Below are positions 33,831 to 42,247 of a stretch of DNA of 64,000 bases, piece by piece. The notes under the pieces were generated by a model. It had not been told where the DNA came from and ran no database searches. It saw only the letters and a list, made by a program, of their open reading frames with translations. Position 1 is the stretch's first letter. Every line of letters starts with the position of its first letter. This stretch comes from a virus. The position numbers and the translations under genes are program-made. The stretch is from IMG/VR virus record IMGVR_UViG_3300032304_003098, positions 1 to 64,000 of that record; one strand, given 5' to 3'.

Positions 33831-35180
33831 ATGAAAAACGAACTAAAAGTACTTGCACAAGTGGAGCTTCTCACTGGTAATGGCTCCCAGAAAGAAAAAC
33901 AAAGGTTGATTTCGGAATCTCTTTCAGAAGAGATGCTGTATATCCTAGACGTTTGTTTTAATCCTTTCGTCACCACCAAATTACACAAGCTAGAAATCGA
34001 AAAAAATCGGGGTTTAATCCCCCCTGTTTCTTTTCCAGGATTTACGGTTTTCAAAGATCTGATTGAGGATCTAAAAAAAGCTCCTGCCGCTAATGACTCT
34101 TTGAGACAAAGAGCAAATTTTTTGATTAACACCCAACTGGACGAAGATCCTAATACGGACCTTGTTTTGAGGGATATTCTAATGAAAATCCTGACCAAAA
34201 GAATGAATATAGGAATTGGTGCCAAGCTGATTAACAAAGCAGTTGGCAGTGAATTAATTCCAGATCCTTCTTTGATGTTAGCTTCTGACGATCAAAAAGA
34301 GGTGTCAGGATGGAGCAAGATTTACTGCGAGGAAAAGTATGACGGCGTTCGTGTTATTGCGGTGGGCAATAGAGAATCTGGTTTTCAATTTTACACCCGT
34401 GCTTTCAACGAACTGGACAAAACAAAACTTTCCCACATAGAAGCTGAGTTAGTCAAGATTCTACATGGAGCCAATATAATTTCTGATGTTTTCTTTGACG
34501 GAGAGCTCACTGACCTGAACAGAAAATCAGTCTCTGGAAAAGTAACCCAGATTCTGAAGGGGACTGCCCCCGATAATATTGATAAAGAATTTATTTTCAA
34601 TGTCTTTGATCTTGAAAAATCGGAAGTTTTAAAGTCAGGCAAAGGGAATACACCTTTCACCAAAAGAAGGCAAGAACTAGAATTTCTAAGTTCTTTTTTA
34701 TCACCCACTGGACCTGTAAAATTGGCCCGGCAGTGGGTCGTTGATTCCTTTGAAGAAACTCAGTCTATCTACGGTTTGATTGTTTCTATGGGAGGAGAAG
34801 GTGTTATTCTCAAGCCAGGAGATCACGTCTATGAGTGTAAGCGCAGTAAGAGCTGGGTAAAATTAAAACAAATTCAAGACTGTGATTTGGAAATAACTGG
34901 CTGGTACCCAGGAGAAGGCAAAAGAGAAGGTTTTATTGGAGGGTTTATTTGTACAGATGCCTCTAGAACTCTAGAGGTCAAAATTGGTTCAGGCTTCACC
35001 GATCTTGATTTAAAAACACTAAGTTTAAATCCAAACGAATGGATTGGTAAAGTAGCAGCAGTTCAGTTCAACGAACCCATCACCGATAAATTTGGCAACC
35101 GCAGTCTTTTTTTACCTCGATTTATCGAAATAAGGACTGACAAGAACCAAGCTGATGACATGACTTCTTTTTTTAAGTAA
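33831..35180 (+). CDS. 30: ATP-dependent DNA ligase (gp30-like)
   Basis: 449 aa. Adenylation motif I is KYDGVR, with the catalytic lysine at about 169 (EEKYDGVR). Motifs III-V follow as FFDGELTD, EGVILKPGD and KSWVKLK. The C-terminal OB-fold region carries VKIGSGFTD and AAVQFNE. It seals nicks during phage replication, repair and recombination. Length is close to T4 gp30 (487 aa). First gene of a DNA-metabolism run that continues to about 42.2 kb. Confidence 0.93.
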   Translation: MKNELKVLAQVELLTGNGSQKEKQRLISESLSEEMLYILDVCFNPFVTTKLHKLEIEKNRGLIPPVSFPGFTVFKDLIEDLKKAPAANDSLRQRANFLINTQLDEDPNTDLVLRDILMKILTKRMNIGIGAKLINKAVGSELIPDPSLMLASDDQKEVSGWSKIYCEEKYDGVRVIAVGNRESGFQFYTRAFNELDKTKLSHIEAELVKILHGANIISDVFFDGELTDLNRKSVSGKVTQILKGTAPDNIDKEFIFNVFDLEKSEVLKSGKGNTPFTKRRQELEFLSSFLSPTGPVKLARQWVVDSFEETQSIYGLIVSMGGEGVILKPGDHVYECKRSKSWVKLKQIQDCDLEITGWYPGEGKREGFIGGFICTDASRTLEVKIGSGFTDLDLKTLSLNPNEWIGKVAAVQFNEPITDKFGNRSLFLPRFIEIRTDKNQADDMTSFFK

Positions 35181-35226
35181 GAGGAAACCTTTAGCCGAAT
35201 TTTCATAAAATTTAAAAGAAAGAACC

Positions 35227-36177
35227 ATGGTCAATCAACTACTGACTGAAAAGCTCAGGCCCCAGGAATTAAAACATATGATTTTACCGGACCGAATCCG
35301 TAATTTATTCGACGGAAAACCTTTGGCACAGAATGTTTTGCTGGCAGGATCGCCTGGATGTGGTAAAACCACTCTAGCCAAAATCTTAGCAGCAAATTCC
35401 CCACACCTCTTCATCAACGTATCCGATGAGAGCTCAGTCGACGTCATCCGAACAAAAATTAATGATTTTTGTTCCACCTTAAGTATTATGGATGGTAAAT
35501 CTGCCTTGAAAGTTGTTATTTTAGATGAGTTTGATGGTGCCTCAGATCAATTTTACAAAGCTTTAAGAGGCACAATAGAAAAGTTTGCTAAGAATGCCAG
35601 GTTTGTAGCCACCTGTAATTGGATAGCCAAAGTCCCTGAGGCGATTCAGTCCAGATTCGAGGTTATAAATTTTGATCCGGCCAATTCCGAAGAGGAACAG
35701 GGTCTAAAAGAGGAATGGAGAAAAAGAATTACCTTGATTTTGAACAAGCTTTCTATCTCTATCGACGAAGAGGCTTTAGATGTTTTTGAAAGAGATTTTT
35801 TTCCAGATTTAAGGTCCGCCTTAAATAAGATTCAAGCCTGGTCCATCGAAGGTTTAAAGAAAATTGATGCCAAAAAGATAAAGGATTCTTCTTATTCCCA
35901 CGAAGAGCTTTATCATTTAATTTGTAAGGGAAAAAATCCAATTGAAAATTATCAATTCGTCGTGTCTCAGTATTCCGGTAAAGTAGACAGCGTTATGTTG
36001 GCCTTGGGAAATGAATTTGTGGGGTGGGTCCAACACAATCGTCCTGACTTAAGCCAAATTATTCCATCAGTGATTGTGATGGTCGCTGAACACCAGGCCC
36101 AAAGAATGTTGGTTATTGACCCAATAGTTTCACTCTTGGCTTTGGTGTATAAAATTCAAAAACAAATTCAAGCATGA
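35227..36177 (+). CDS. 44: clamp loader ATPase subunit (gp44-like)
   Basis: 316-aa AAA+ protein of the RFC/gp44 type. Walker A GSPGCGKT (41-48), Walker B VVILDEFD (96-103), sensor 1 FVATCNW (126-132) and the Arg-finger SRF (142-144). A helical collar follows. It loads the sliding clamp onto primer-template junctions and is needed for replication and, in T4, for late transcription. The small-subunit partner (gp62) is not recognised; the gene at 36174 or 38251 might supply it. Confidence 0.93.
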   Translation: MVNQLLTEKLRPQELKHMILPDRIRNLFDGKPLAQNVLLAGSPGCGKTTLAKILAANSPHLFINVSDESSVDVIRTKINDFCSTLSIMDGKSALKVVILDEFDGASDQFYKALRGTIEKFAKNARFVATCNWIAKVPEAIQSRFEVINFDPANSEEEQGLKEEWRKRITLILNKLSISIDEEALDVFERDFFPDLRSALNKIQAWSIEGLKKIDAKKIKDSSYSHEELYHLICKGKNPIENYQFVVSQYSGKVDSVMLALGNEFVGWVQHNRPDLSQIIPSVIVMVAEHQAQRMLVIDPIVSLLALVYKIQKQIQA

Positions 36178-36488
36178 TAGAATTACTTCCGGACGAAATT
36201 AAAAGAAATACATTTATCTACCGACTTGTAAAAAGAGGAGAAAAAGCCATGATGTACGAACAGTTCAGTTTGGACGCTCAAAAGGTTATTGCATGGGAAG
36301 TATTTAAAAGAAAGATTGATCCGCCAAAAGAGGTGTTTGGAGTTCAGCTGGGAGAAAGAGAAATATTTCCTGGTAATGAAGATTTTGGCAAGTGGGCTTG
36401 GTCTCCATTTGATTTAGAGAGAGCAGAATATATTTTCTCCCAACTAGAACAGGGTTTAAGTCACAAAAAAGATGATGGAGATGAATGA
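36174..36488 (+). CDS. hypothetical protein, 104 aa
   Basis: Small protein beginning with IELLPDEI. It contains YRLVKRGEKAMMYEQ and a C-terminal helix after GKWAWSPFDLERAEYIF. It occupies the T4 gene 62 position (directly after gp44, ATGA overlap), but it is much shorter than gp62 (187 aa) and I see no resemblance. It overlaps the kinase gene by 17 bases. Confidence 0.55.
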   Translation: MIELLPDEIKRNTFIYRLVKRGEKAMMYEQFSLDAQKVIAWEVFKRKIDPPKEVFGVQLGEREIFPGNEDFGKWAWSPFDLERAEYIFSQLEQGLSHKKDDGDE

Positions 36489-37122
36489 ATTTGACTCAGA
36501 GGGTAAAATCAATTACAATCAGAATTTATTTCACGAAGAGCCCAGCTTTGAGACTGTGTACGCCTCTAGTTTGTTTTTCACAAAAAAAATTAAAAGATTA
36601 ATTTTGTGTGGAAAGGGTGGATCTGGAAAGGATCATCTGCGTCAAATATTGGAACAAAGGGGTTTTAAATATTGTGTTTCTCACACAACCCGTCCACGTA
36701 GAACAAATGAAGAGCAAGACAAAGACTACTTTTTCGTGGAAAATCTAAAAGATTTTGAAATTCTGAAAGGTATGTTTGAAAGAAAAGAATTTTACGAGGT
36801 CAATCTTTTTGCTGGCTGGATTTATGGGACTTCCATACAGGAATTCAATTCGAGCAATTTGATGATTCTGACCCCTTCTGGTATTTCTAATCTTAAACCA
36901 GAGGACAGAGAAGAATCTTTCGTTCTATTTCTAGACATAGATCAAAGAATCAGAAAATCCAGACTCTCTGCCAGAAAAGATGTGGATAGCGTGGAAAGAA
37001 GATTAAAAACTGACGAAGAAGATTTTGCAAATTTTTCGAATTTCGATTTCAAAATATGCGATCCTAATTTCCAAGTAGGCTCAGAAATTTGGTTTGACTT
37101 AAGTTATTATCAACATGATTAA
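36472..37122 (+). CDS. guanylate kinase-like nucleotide kinase
   Basis: 216 aa. P-loop GKGGSGKD (47-54) and the GMP-binding-type segment SHTTRPRRTNE (70-80), followed by DYFFVE, are those of guanylate kinases. It would phosphorylate (d)GMP or another monophosphate for DNA synthesis. The P-loop has Asp instead of Ser/Thr after the lysine (GKD), as in some phage dNMP kinases. The first 35 residues are extra. It overlaps both neighbours. Confidence 0.78.
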   Translation: MMEMNEFDSEGKINYNQNLFHEEPSFETVYASSLFFTKKIKRLILCGKGGSGKDHLRQILEQRGFKYCVSHTTRPRRTNEEQDKDYFFVENLKDFEILKGMFERKEFYEVNLFAGWIYGTSIQEFNSSNLMILTPSGISNLKPEDREESFVLFLDIDQRIRKSRLSARKDVDSVERRLKTDEEDFANFSNFDFKICDPNFQVGSEIWFDLSYYQHD

Positions 37123-38248
37123 TATTTTAATTGATGGCAATTATTTGCTGCATAAAACTTTTGGTATTTTTGGTGGTTATGGTGCCAAGGATCCAGCAGA
37201 GGTTTTGAAAACCAAGAATGAACAAGCCATGTTTATTCGAAAAGTTGCAACAGACCTTTGTGCAGCTTTAAGAGAACTTCCTACTGGGGGAAGATTGGTT
37301 TTTACGGCAGATTCTAGAAGTTGGAGAAAAGACATTGAAATCGAGGGCGGAGGTTACAAGTCCAACAGAGTCAAGGATGAGACAGTAGATTGGTCTATCT
37401 TTTTCAACCTCCTTGATTCTTTTGGCAAACAACTGGAAAAAATGGGATTTATTTACTCTCGGGCTAATGGTGCGGAGGGTGACGATTTATTGTATTTTTG
37501 GGCAGACTATTTCACTACCAAAGGTCAAGATTGCATTATTATCTCTGGAGACAAGGATTTACATCAACTTGCCCGCTGGAAAGGTGACAATTGGACTTTG
37601 GTTTGGAGCAACAATTCAAAAAACAATGTTGTTTCTTGCCCTGAAAAATGGAAAGAAGATTGGTTGGACCATCAGCCGCAGGTTTCCATTTTTGAAATGT
37701 CAGAATCAGCACAGCCAGATAAAACAAAAATGAAAAAGTGGATTGAGAAACTTCTTTTAAATCCAATCACTCCTCGGGATTTTGTTTTTGTTAAAATGTT
37801 AATTGGTGACGATGGTGATGCCGTTCCTGGAGTTTGGAACTTTGAAGCAACTCCAGGTAAAATCTCTAGAATGACCCCAAAAAAGGCAGAACAGCTGATG
37901 GAATCCCTTCATCAATCGAAGTGGGCACAAATTTCTTTTCGTGAATTGCTGGAAGATGTGGAATTTTTGGATTGGGCTGGGGGTTATATCATGAGACTGA
38001 TGAAAGATTTAGACTCCAAAGAAAACAGAGAGAAAGCATCCAGAAATCTGAAAAGAAATTATCAGCTCATGTGGTTAGATAAAGTCGTTATTCCTGAATG
38101 GGTGGTCTCGAATGTGCTGGCTGAAATTAAAAGGGGTATGAATTTAGACAGAAGACCAGTCACCTTAGATCGAATTAAAATTCTAGAAGGCACGGAGTGG
38201 GTTACAGTTACCTCTATTCCTAAAATGTACAATCCATTTCCCGATTAA
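37115..38248 (+). CDS. rnh: 5'-3' exonuclease / RNase H (T4 rnh-like)
   Basis: 377-aa FEN-family nuclease. The metal-binding acidic residues are visible in ILIDGNY (D7), TADSRSW (near 65), GAEGDD (119-124) and SGDKD (144-148). The H3TH-type region lies near MLIGDDGDAVPG. T4 RNase H (305 aa) removes RNA primers from lagging-strand fragments, the likely task here beside ligase and clamp loader. The insert near residues 170-215 and the C-terminal extension make it longer than T4 rnh. Confidence 0.87.
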   Translation: MINILIDGNYLLHKTFGIFGGYGAKDPAEVLKTKNEQAMFIRKVATDLCAALRELPTGGRLVFTADSRSWRKDIEIEGGGYKSNRVKDETVDWSIFFNLLDSFGKQLEKMGFIYSRANGAEGDDLLYFWADYFTTKGQDCIIISGDKDLHQLARWKGDNWTLVWSNNSKNNVVSCPEKWKEDWLDHQPQVSIFEMSESAQPDKTKMKKWIEKLLLNPITPRDFVFVKMLIGDDGDAVPGVWNFEATPGKISRMTPKKAEQLMESLHQSKWAQISFRELLEDVEFLDWAGGYIMRLMKDLDSKENREKASRNLKRNYQLMWLDKVVIPEWVVSNVLAEIKRGMNLDRRPVTLDRIKILEGTEWVTVTSIPKMYNPFPD

Positions 38249-38250
38249 AC

Positions 38251-38685
38251 ATGGAACTCTTTGATGTCGTTAAGGCCATCTTCGGTCCAGAAAAAACGTG
38301 GAACTCTGTAGGTAAGGCAGATAAGACCCGAAATTTTTTTATGGTCAATAGGATTATGTCGATCCAATTTCCTCTTCAAGCCCAAGAATTCAATCATACT
38401 AAAATTGTTCCTGATCTAGTGGTAAACTGGTGGAGATCTGCTTTATCGCCCAAATTCAACAAAGCTCCAGGGTGGATATCTACATCCACCTCCAAAAAAG
38501 AAGGCAATAAATCTACCCAGAAAATTAAAAACTTCGAAGTGGTAGAGGATTTTATTAGGACCAGGTATCAAATTAGCAAAAGGGAACTGCAAGAAATGAA
38601 ACAATTCTTTCCCGAACAATATCATGATTGGCTAAAATCATTGTCCCAACAATTGGGAACAGAAAATATAAAAGCCGATATATAA
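38251..38685 (+). CDS. hypothetical replication-region protein, 144 aa
   Basis: No confident family. It contains NFFMVNRIMSIQFPLQAQEFN and a Lys-rich middle, and ends with a helical segment (FFPEQYHDWLKSL). It starts 2 bases after the 5' nuclease gene. Similar short proteins occur near clamp-loader genes in large phages, so a clamp-loader small-subunit role is possible but unproven. Confidence 0.55.
   Translation: MELFDVVKAIFGPEKTWNSVGKADKTRNFFMVNRIMSIQFPLQAQEFNHTKIVPDLVVNWWRSALSPKFNKAPGWISTSTSKKEGNKSTQKIKNFEVVEDFIRTRYQISKRELQEMKQFFPEQYHDWLKSLSQQLGTENIKADI
38677..38684 (+). promoter_or_regulatory. late-promoter-like GATATATA box
   Basis: Overlaps the end of the preceding gene and ends 23 bases before the ATG at 38708. 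Confidence 0.4.
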
Positions 38686-38707
38686 GAAGAAAAATAACCA
38701 CGTTGCC

Positions 38708-39238
38708 ATGGAGAAAGGAATTCAAAAAATTGTTGATAAGCTGGTTCAAAGTTTGGATTGGAATTCTATTTTGATGATCCATAAAGCATTTAAACACGGG
38801 ATAGGCCAAGGCAGCGAAGTTATTCCTGGTTTGAAAAGGAAAAATTACGACCAAAATTTAGAGGTTAAAGATCTTAAACATGAACTCAAAACCATTCTCA
38901 AATATGTGGTCTTAAACGACTATCAAAGTTTCACCTATGGGAACTGGATCGTGTCTTGGTACAACCAAGAATGGAACCAAGACACCGTCATCGAAACACT
39001 AAGTCAAGAGGACGAAGAAATTGAATTCGAAGTTGAATTACCAAACACCAGGTTAGAGGTAATTTATGCTCCTCAAAGAATTTGTATTTCTGTGGACACA
39101 GGTAGTGCCCCATCCGGGGTTTCGGATCTTGACACTTTAAAAGCCATGTTGGAAAATGCTTTGGCCGAAGAAAATTATGAGATGGCCCAAAAAATTCAAG
39201 ACATCCTGAAGATGTCACACAAATCCGAAGAAATTTAG
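38708..39238 (+). CDS. hypothetical protein with C-terminal UVR-like motif
   Basis: 176 aa. Residues about 140-165 (DLDTLKAMLENALAEENYEMA then QKIQDIL) match the UVR helical hairpin seen in UvrB, UvrC and ClpC partners, a protein-protein contact element. The N-terminal 130 residues are not recognised. It could couple to a host UVR-domain partner (inference). Confidence 0.55.
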   Translation: MEKGIQKIVDKLVQSLDWNSILMIHKAFKHGIGQGSEVIPGLKRKNYDQNLEVKDLKHELKTILKYVVLNDYQSFTYGNWIVSWYNQEWNQDTVIETLSQEDEEIEFEVELPNTRLEVIYAPQRICISVDTGSAPSGVSDLDTLKAMLENALAEENYEMAQKIQDILKMSHKSEEI

Positions 39239-39245
39239 ATACATA
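39238..39245 (+). promoter_or_regulatory. late-promoter variant GATACATA
   Basis: One mismatch to GATATATA, 16 bases before the TTG start at 39262. It overlaps the stop of the preceding gene. Confidence 0.3.
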
Positions 39246-39261
39246 GAAAAAACAGTTTTCT

Positions 39262-39744
39262 TTGAAACACATTCTTACCCTCAACGAATTTTTTGACACC
39301 GGAGTTTTTGGTGATACCTATGGGTATGGTGGGGCAAACGGCATTTTCAAGGTTCAATATAAACCTTATAAAGATTTGTCCGTTTCTGTAGGACCTGATC
39401 CTAGAGTTCCTAGAAACATCCCAGGCTCAAAATTCCAGGTGGGAGATATTGTCCTTGGAGTACCCATTAATGATGATAAGAAGGTGGCCGGCATGGTCGT
39501 TAAAAATATTTTGGCCCCAGATCACAAATCATATCGTTTTTTTGTTCAGATCCACACCAAAGGTAAGAAGGATCAAAAAGTTTTAGAGCTAAAGCCAGAC
39601 ACGGTAGAATTTGTAGATATGGGAGACAAAGGGCATCGACAGGTTGTATCTCAATATAAATTTAACGATATGCCCGGTGATGCTTATAATTCTAAAACAG
39701 TTTATACAAATCCTGGTTTGGGGATCGAAGCGGTGGGAAGCTGA
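39262..39744 (+). CDS. putative internal head protein, 160 aa
   Basis: Starts with TTG after an A/T-rich leader. The N-terminus KHILTLNEFFD has the F/L-N-E pattern of the capsid-targeting-like peptides found on several genes here. The rest is beta-rich and contains a GDIVLGVPIN and VVKNILAP segment, possibly an SH3-like barrel. Function unknown. It lies among DNA repair genes, not with the head module. Confidence 0.5.
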   Translation: MKHILTLNEFFDTGVFGDTYGYGGANGIFKVQYKPYKDLSVSVGPDPRVPRNIPGSKFQVGDIVLGVPINDDKKVAGMVVKNILAPDHKSYRFFVQIHTKGKKDQKVLELKPDTVEFVDMGDKGHRQVVSQYKFNDMPGDAYNSKTVYTNPGLGIEAVGS

Positions 39745-39778
39745 GAAACTTTTACTGTTCTCCTGTGTACAGCACAGG

Positions 39779-40660
39779 ATGATTTTAAGCAAAACCCCAC
39801 ACAAATTAGGTTCTATTGCTGGAAATTTCAAGTTCACGAAGAACGATGAAGTTTCTCCTAGCCAATTTTTACAATTTCTGTCGGATACCATCGGCAGACA
39901 CGTCAAAAACGGGATAGATGTCACTTGTTTCCAATTAACCGAAGCAGATTACAATTTGCCAGATTTTTCCAATTTGGAAGAAGGTCATTCAGATTTAAAC
40001 CTTCTAGATAATTTAAGTCAAAATCTAAGAGTTCATTCCCACAGGATTTTATTTTTTCTATCTCAACATTTTTTTCTAGGTTCAAAGTTGCCAGATTCTG
40101 TCGAACAAACTCATGTGATGATAGGAAAACTTGCTTCTTTGATAGAGGGTTTGGGCATTTCTGAACCCTGTGTGCTACTCAGAGTAGGAAGTGCCTATGG
40201 TAACAGAAAAGAAACTGCCCAGAGATTTTGTGAAGAAATACAAAAATTTCCGATGTCTATCAGAAAAATGTTGGCCGTCACAAATGATGATAAGCCCTCT
40301 CTTTTTTCTGTAACTGATTTATTAGCTGGAGTTTTTTATCCTGTTAAAATTCCAATTTGTTTTAGATCTTTACCGCATCAATTTAATTCTGGTGGTCTAA
40401 ATTTTAGAGAGGCTTTATTTTTAAGTTGCTCTACTTGGGAATCTCCGCATAAGCCAATTTATTTTCACGGGGAAAGTTCTATTTTAGATGACAAAGGAAT
40501 TTCAATCTCCCCAAATCCATCTGTAAGATTATCCCACCGTATTCCAACTTTTGGTTTGGATGTGGATGTTGTGGTTGAATCACCAGATTCCTATAAAACT
40601 TGTATCCAATATTTGTCCGAACACAAATCTTTGATTCCTTTGATAATTCCAAAAATTTAA
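39779..40660 (+). CDS. UvdE-like UV-damage endonuclease family protein, active site degenerate
   Basis: About 293 aa from ATG 39779; the longer frame upstream runs through the previous gene. The fold resembles UvdE (TIM barrel): KLGSIAGNFKF start, VKNGIDVTCFQL, then CVLLRVGSAYGNRKETAQRF, VTNDDKPSLFSVTDLL, IPICFRSLPHQF and STWESPHKPIYFHGES. In active UvdE the equivalent stretches read H-x-G, L-E-N-D-D and D-x-H-H and bind metal ions. Here the first His is Arg, the Glu is Thr and the Asp is Arg-like. It may be a non-catalytic or altered relative. Neighbour of an Fpg/Nei-like glycosylase. Confidence 0.7.
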   Translation: MILSKTPHKLGSIAGNFKFTKNDEVSPSQFLQFLSDTIGRHVKNGIDVTCFQLTEADYNLPDFSNLEEGHSDLNLLDNLSQNLRVHSHRILFFLSQHFFLGSKLPDSVEQTHVMIGKLASLIEGLGISEPCVLLRVGSAYGNRKETAQRFCEEIQKFPMSIRKMLAVTNDDKPSLFSVTDLLAGVFYPVKIPICFRSLPHQFNSGGLNFREALFLSCSTWESPHKPIYFHGESSILDDKGISISPNPSVRLSHRIPTFGLDVDVVVESPDSYKTCIQYLSEHKSLIPLIIPKI

Positions 40661-40682
40661 GAATTTTATTGAATTAATTTGT

Positions 40683-40690
40683 TTATTTTT
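40683..40690 (+). promoter_or_regulatory. possible early promoter TATTTTTA
   Basis: A weak TAnnTTTG-like box 5 bases before the ATG at 40696, similar in placement to the box before the ligase gene. Confidence 0.25.
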
Positions 40691-40695
40691 ACGCC

Positions 40696-41493
40696 ATGCC
40701 AGAATTAGCAGAAGTCAGATTAACCGCGGAATATGTTCAAAAAATTTCGCAGGGTAAAATTTTTCATGGTGTTTGGAAAAACCCTCAGCATAAAGGAAAG
40801 GAATTCACTTTAGAATCTCCGTTTAAAATTCAAGCCACTTCCAGAGGAAAGGAAATGCTTTTGTTATTAGAAACCATGGAAGATTTTCCAGTTTCAACGA
40901 AGTCTAAAATTCTTTCTTTAAAAATGACTATGGGCATGTCTGGACATTTTAAATGGGCAGATCCAGGTTTGAGACCTAAACACACACATTTAAGTTTTCT
41001 TTCCTCTGAAGGAGAAGTGTGTTTCGTGGATGTAAGAAGATTTGGTAGATGGTCTTTCGAATCTTGGAATCCGGAACGAGGTCCAGATCCAACTAGAGAT
41101 TTTGAAGCATTTAAAATTCGTGTCTTATCAAATTTGAAATCAAAAGCATTCGAGAAACCTATCCATGAAGTTCTAATGAACCAAAAATTCTTCAACGGAA
41201 TTGGTAACTATTTAAGAGCTGAAATTTTATATCGTATTGACTCTAACCCCTTTGAGGCAGCTGGAGATTACATCACACAACATCCAATTATTTTAGATTT
41301 GTGTCGAGATTTACCTACCATAGCCTACACTCTCGGCGGGGGTAGAATTAAAGATTGGAAAAATCCAGACGGCAAAATCCCTACCAATTGGGATGAATTT
41401 ATGTTGTGCTACGGCAATCCTCTGATGTCTAAAATGACAGATAAAAATGATAGAACCTTTTGGTTTGATTCCAAATGGAATACAAAAAAATAA
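40696..41493 (+). CDS. Fpg/Nei-family DNA glycosylase, zincless type
   Basis: 265 aa. MPELAEV matches the catalytic N-terminus (Pro2, Glu3) of formamidopyrimidine/endonuclease VIII glycosylases, MTMGMSGHF and the H2TH region NQKFFNGIGNYLRAEILYRI follow. The usual four-Cys zinc finger at the C-terminus is missing: the region reads MLCYGNPLMSKM then NDRTFWF with one Cys only, as in 'zincless finger' NEIL1-type proteins. It would excise oxidised bases and cleave the strand by beta/delta elimination. It lies between UvdE-like and exonuclease genes, suggesting a repair group. Confidence 0.88.
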   Translation: MPELAEVRLTAEYVQKISQGKIFHGVWKNPQHKGKEFTLESPFKIQATSRGKEMLLLLETMEDFPVSTKSKILSLKMTMGMSGHFKWADPGLRPKHTHLSFLSSEGEVCFVDVRRFGRWSFESWNPERGPDPTRDFEAFKIRVLSNLKSKAFEKPIHEVLMNQKFFNGIGNYLRAEILYRIDSNPFEAAGDYITQHPIILDLCRDLPTIAYTLGGGRIKDWKNPDGKIPTNWDEFMLCYGNPLMSKMTDKNDRTFWFDSKWNTKK

Positions 41494-41495
41494 AT

Positions 41496-42197
41496 ATGAT
41501 TTCACTTCCTATCCTCAAAAATTGTCTTTTCTTCGATGTTGAAACTGCTGGTTGGTGTCCAGACTTGGAATGTCTCCGCCAAGAAAATCCTAGATTAGCG
41601 AAACTCTGGGAAAGAAGAGTAAAATATTACAGATCCTATCCAGAATTTCAAAACTCTACTAGCGATGAAATTTACCTTCAAAAAGCGGGATTAGAACCAG
41701 AATATTCTAGGATTGTGTGTATTTCTTTTGGTACCATCAACGAAGATGAAACTTCAAGATTTATTTCTTTTTATGGAGAAGATGAGATTGATATTTTAAC
41801 CAAGGCTAAAAAAGTTCTTTCCAATTCGATGACCAAAGGCATGAAACTTGCTGGTCACAACATCAAAGGTTTTGATGTCCCGTGTGTGGGCAAAAGAATG
41901 ATTTACAATGGAATTGAACTCCCTGGTAATTTAAAAGTCTGGGATAAAAAACCATGGGAAATTCCATTTTTTGACACCTCTGAGATTTTCGCTTTCGGTA
42001 GCTGGAGTCAGCAAAAATATTTAAGTTTAGACTTACTTTCTTGTTCAATGGGGGTAGAATCTCCCAAAGAAGATATAGACGGATCTCAGGTTCATTCCAC
42101 GTTCTGGGTAGAAAAAGATTTTGAAAGAATCAAGGTCTATTGTGAAAAAGACGTCGAAACTGTAATTCAAGTTTTACTTACCGCAAGTAAATTGTAG
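41496..42197 (+). CDS. DEDD-type 3'-5' exonuclease
   Basis: About 233 aa from ATG 41496; an in-frame ATG at 41475 would overlap the glycosylase by 19 bases and is an alternative. Motifs FFDVETAG (ExoI; D14, E16), AGHNIKGFDVP (ExoII) and VYCEKDVETV (ExoIII, Y-x3-D type) identify a DnaQ/PolB-exonuclease-like enzyme. It may proofread or trim DNA in repair. No polymerase domain is attached. Confidence 0.85.
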   Translation: MISLPILKNCLFFDVETAGWCPDLECLRQENPRLAKLWERRVKYYRSYPEFQNSTSDEIYLQKAGLEPEYSRIVCISFGTINEDETSRFISFYGEDEIDILTKAKKVLSNSMTKGMKLAGHNIKGFDVPCVGKRMIYNGIELPGNLKVWDKKPWEIPFFDTSEIFAFGSWSQQKYLSLDLLSCSMGVESPKEDIDGSQVHSTFWVEKDFERIKVYCEKDVETVIQVLLTASKL

Positions 42198-42213
42198 TAC
42201 CCTTCGGAAATTT

Positions 42214-42234
42214 ATTTGGATATATAGTCCAAAT
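42214..42234 (+). promoter_or_regulatory. inverted repeat over a GATATATA box
   Basis: ATTTGGA (42214-42220) and TCCAAAT (42228-42234) form a perfect 7-base dyad around TATATAG. The late-type box GATATATA (42219-42226) lies inside it, 21 bases before the TTG start at 42248. The dyad could be an operator or a hairpin in a longer transcript. Confidence 0.4.
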
Positions 42235-42247
42235 AAATGACCGAATT

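Noticed and set aside
36174-36488. Clamp-loader small subunit gp62
   Set aside because: The position fits, but the length (104 versus 187 aa) and sequence do not. Left as hypothetical.
39644-39778. Longer N-terminus for the UvdE-like gene
   Set aside because: The first 45 codons overlap the previous gene and do not look like UvdE. ATG 39779 gives the expected length.
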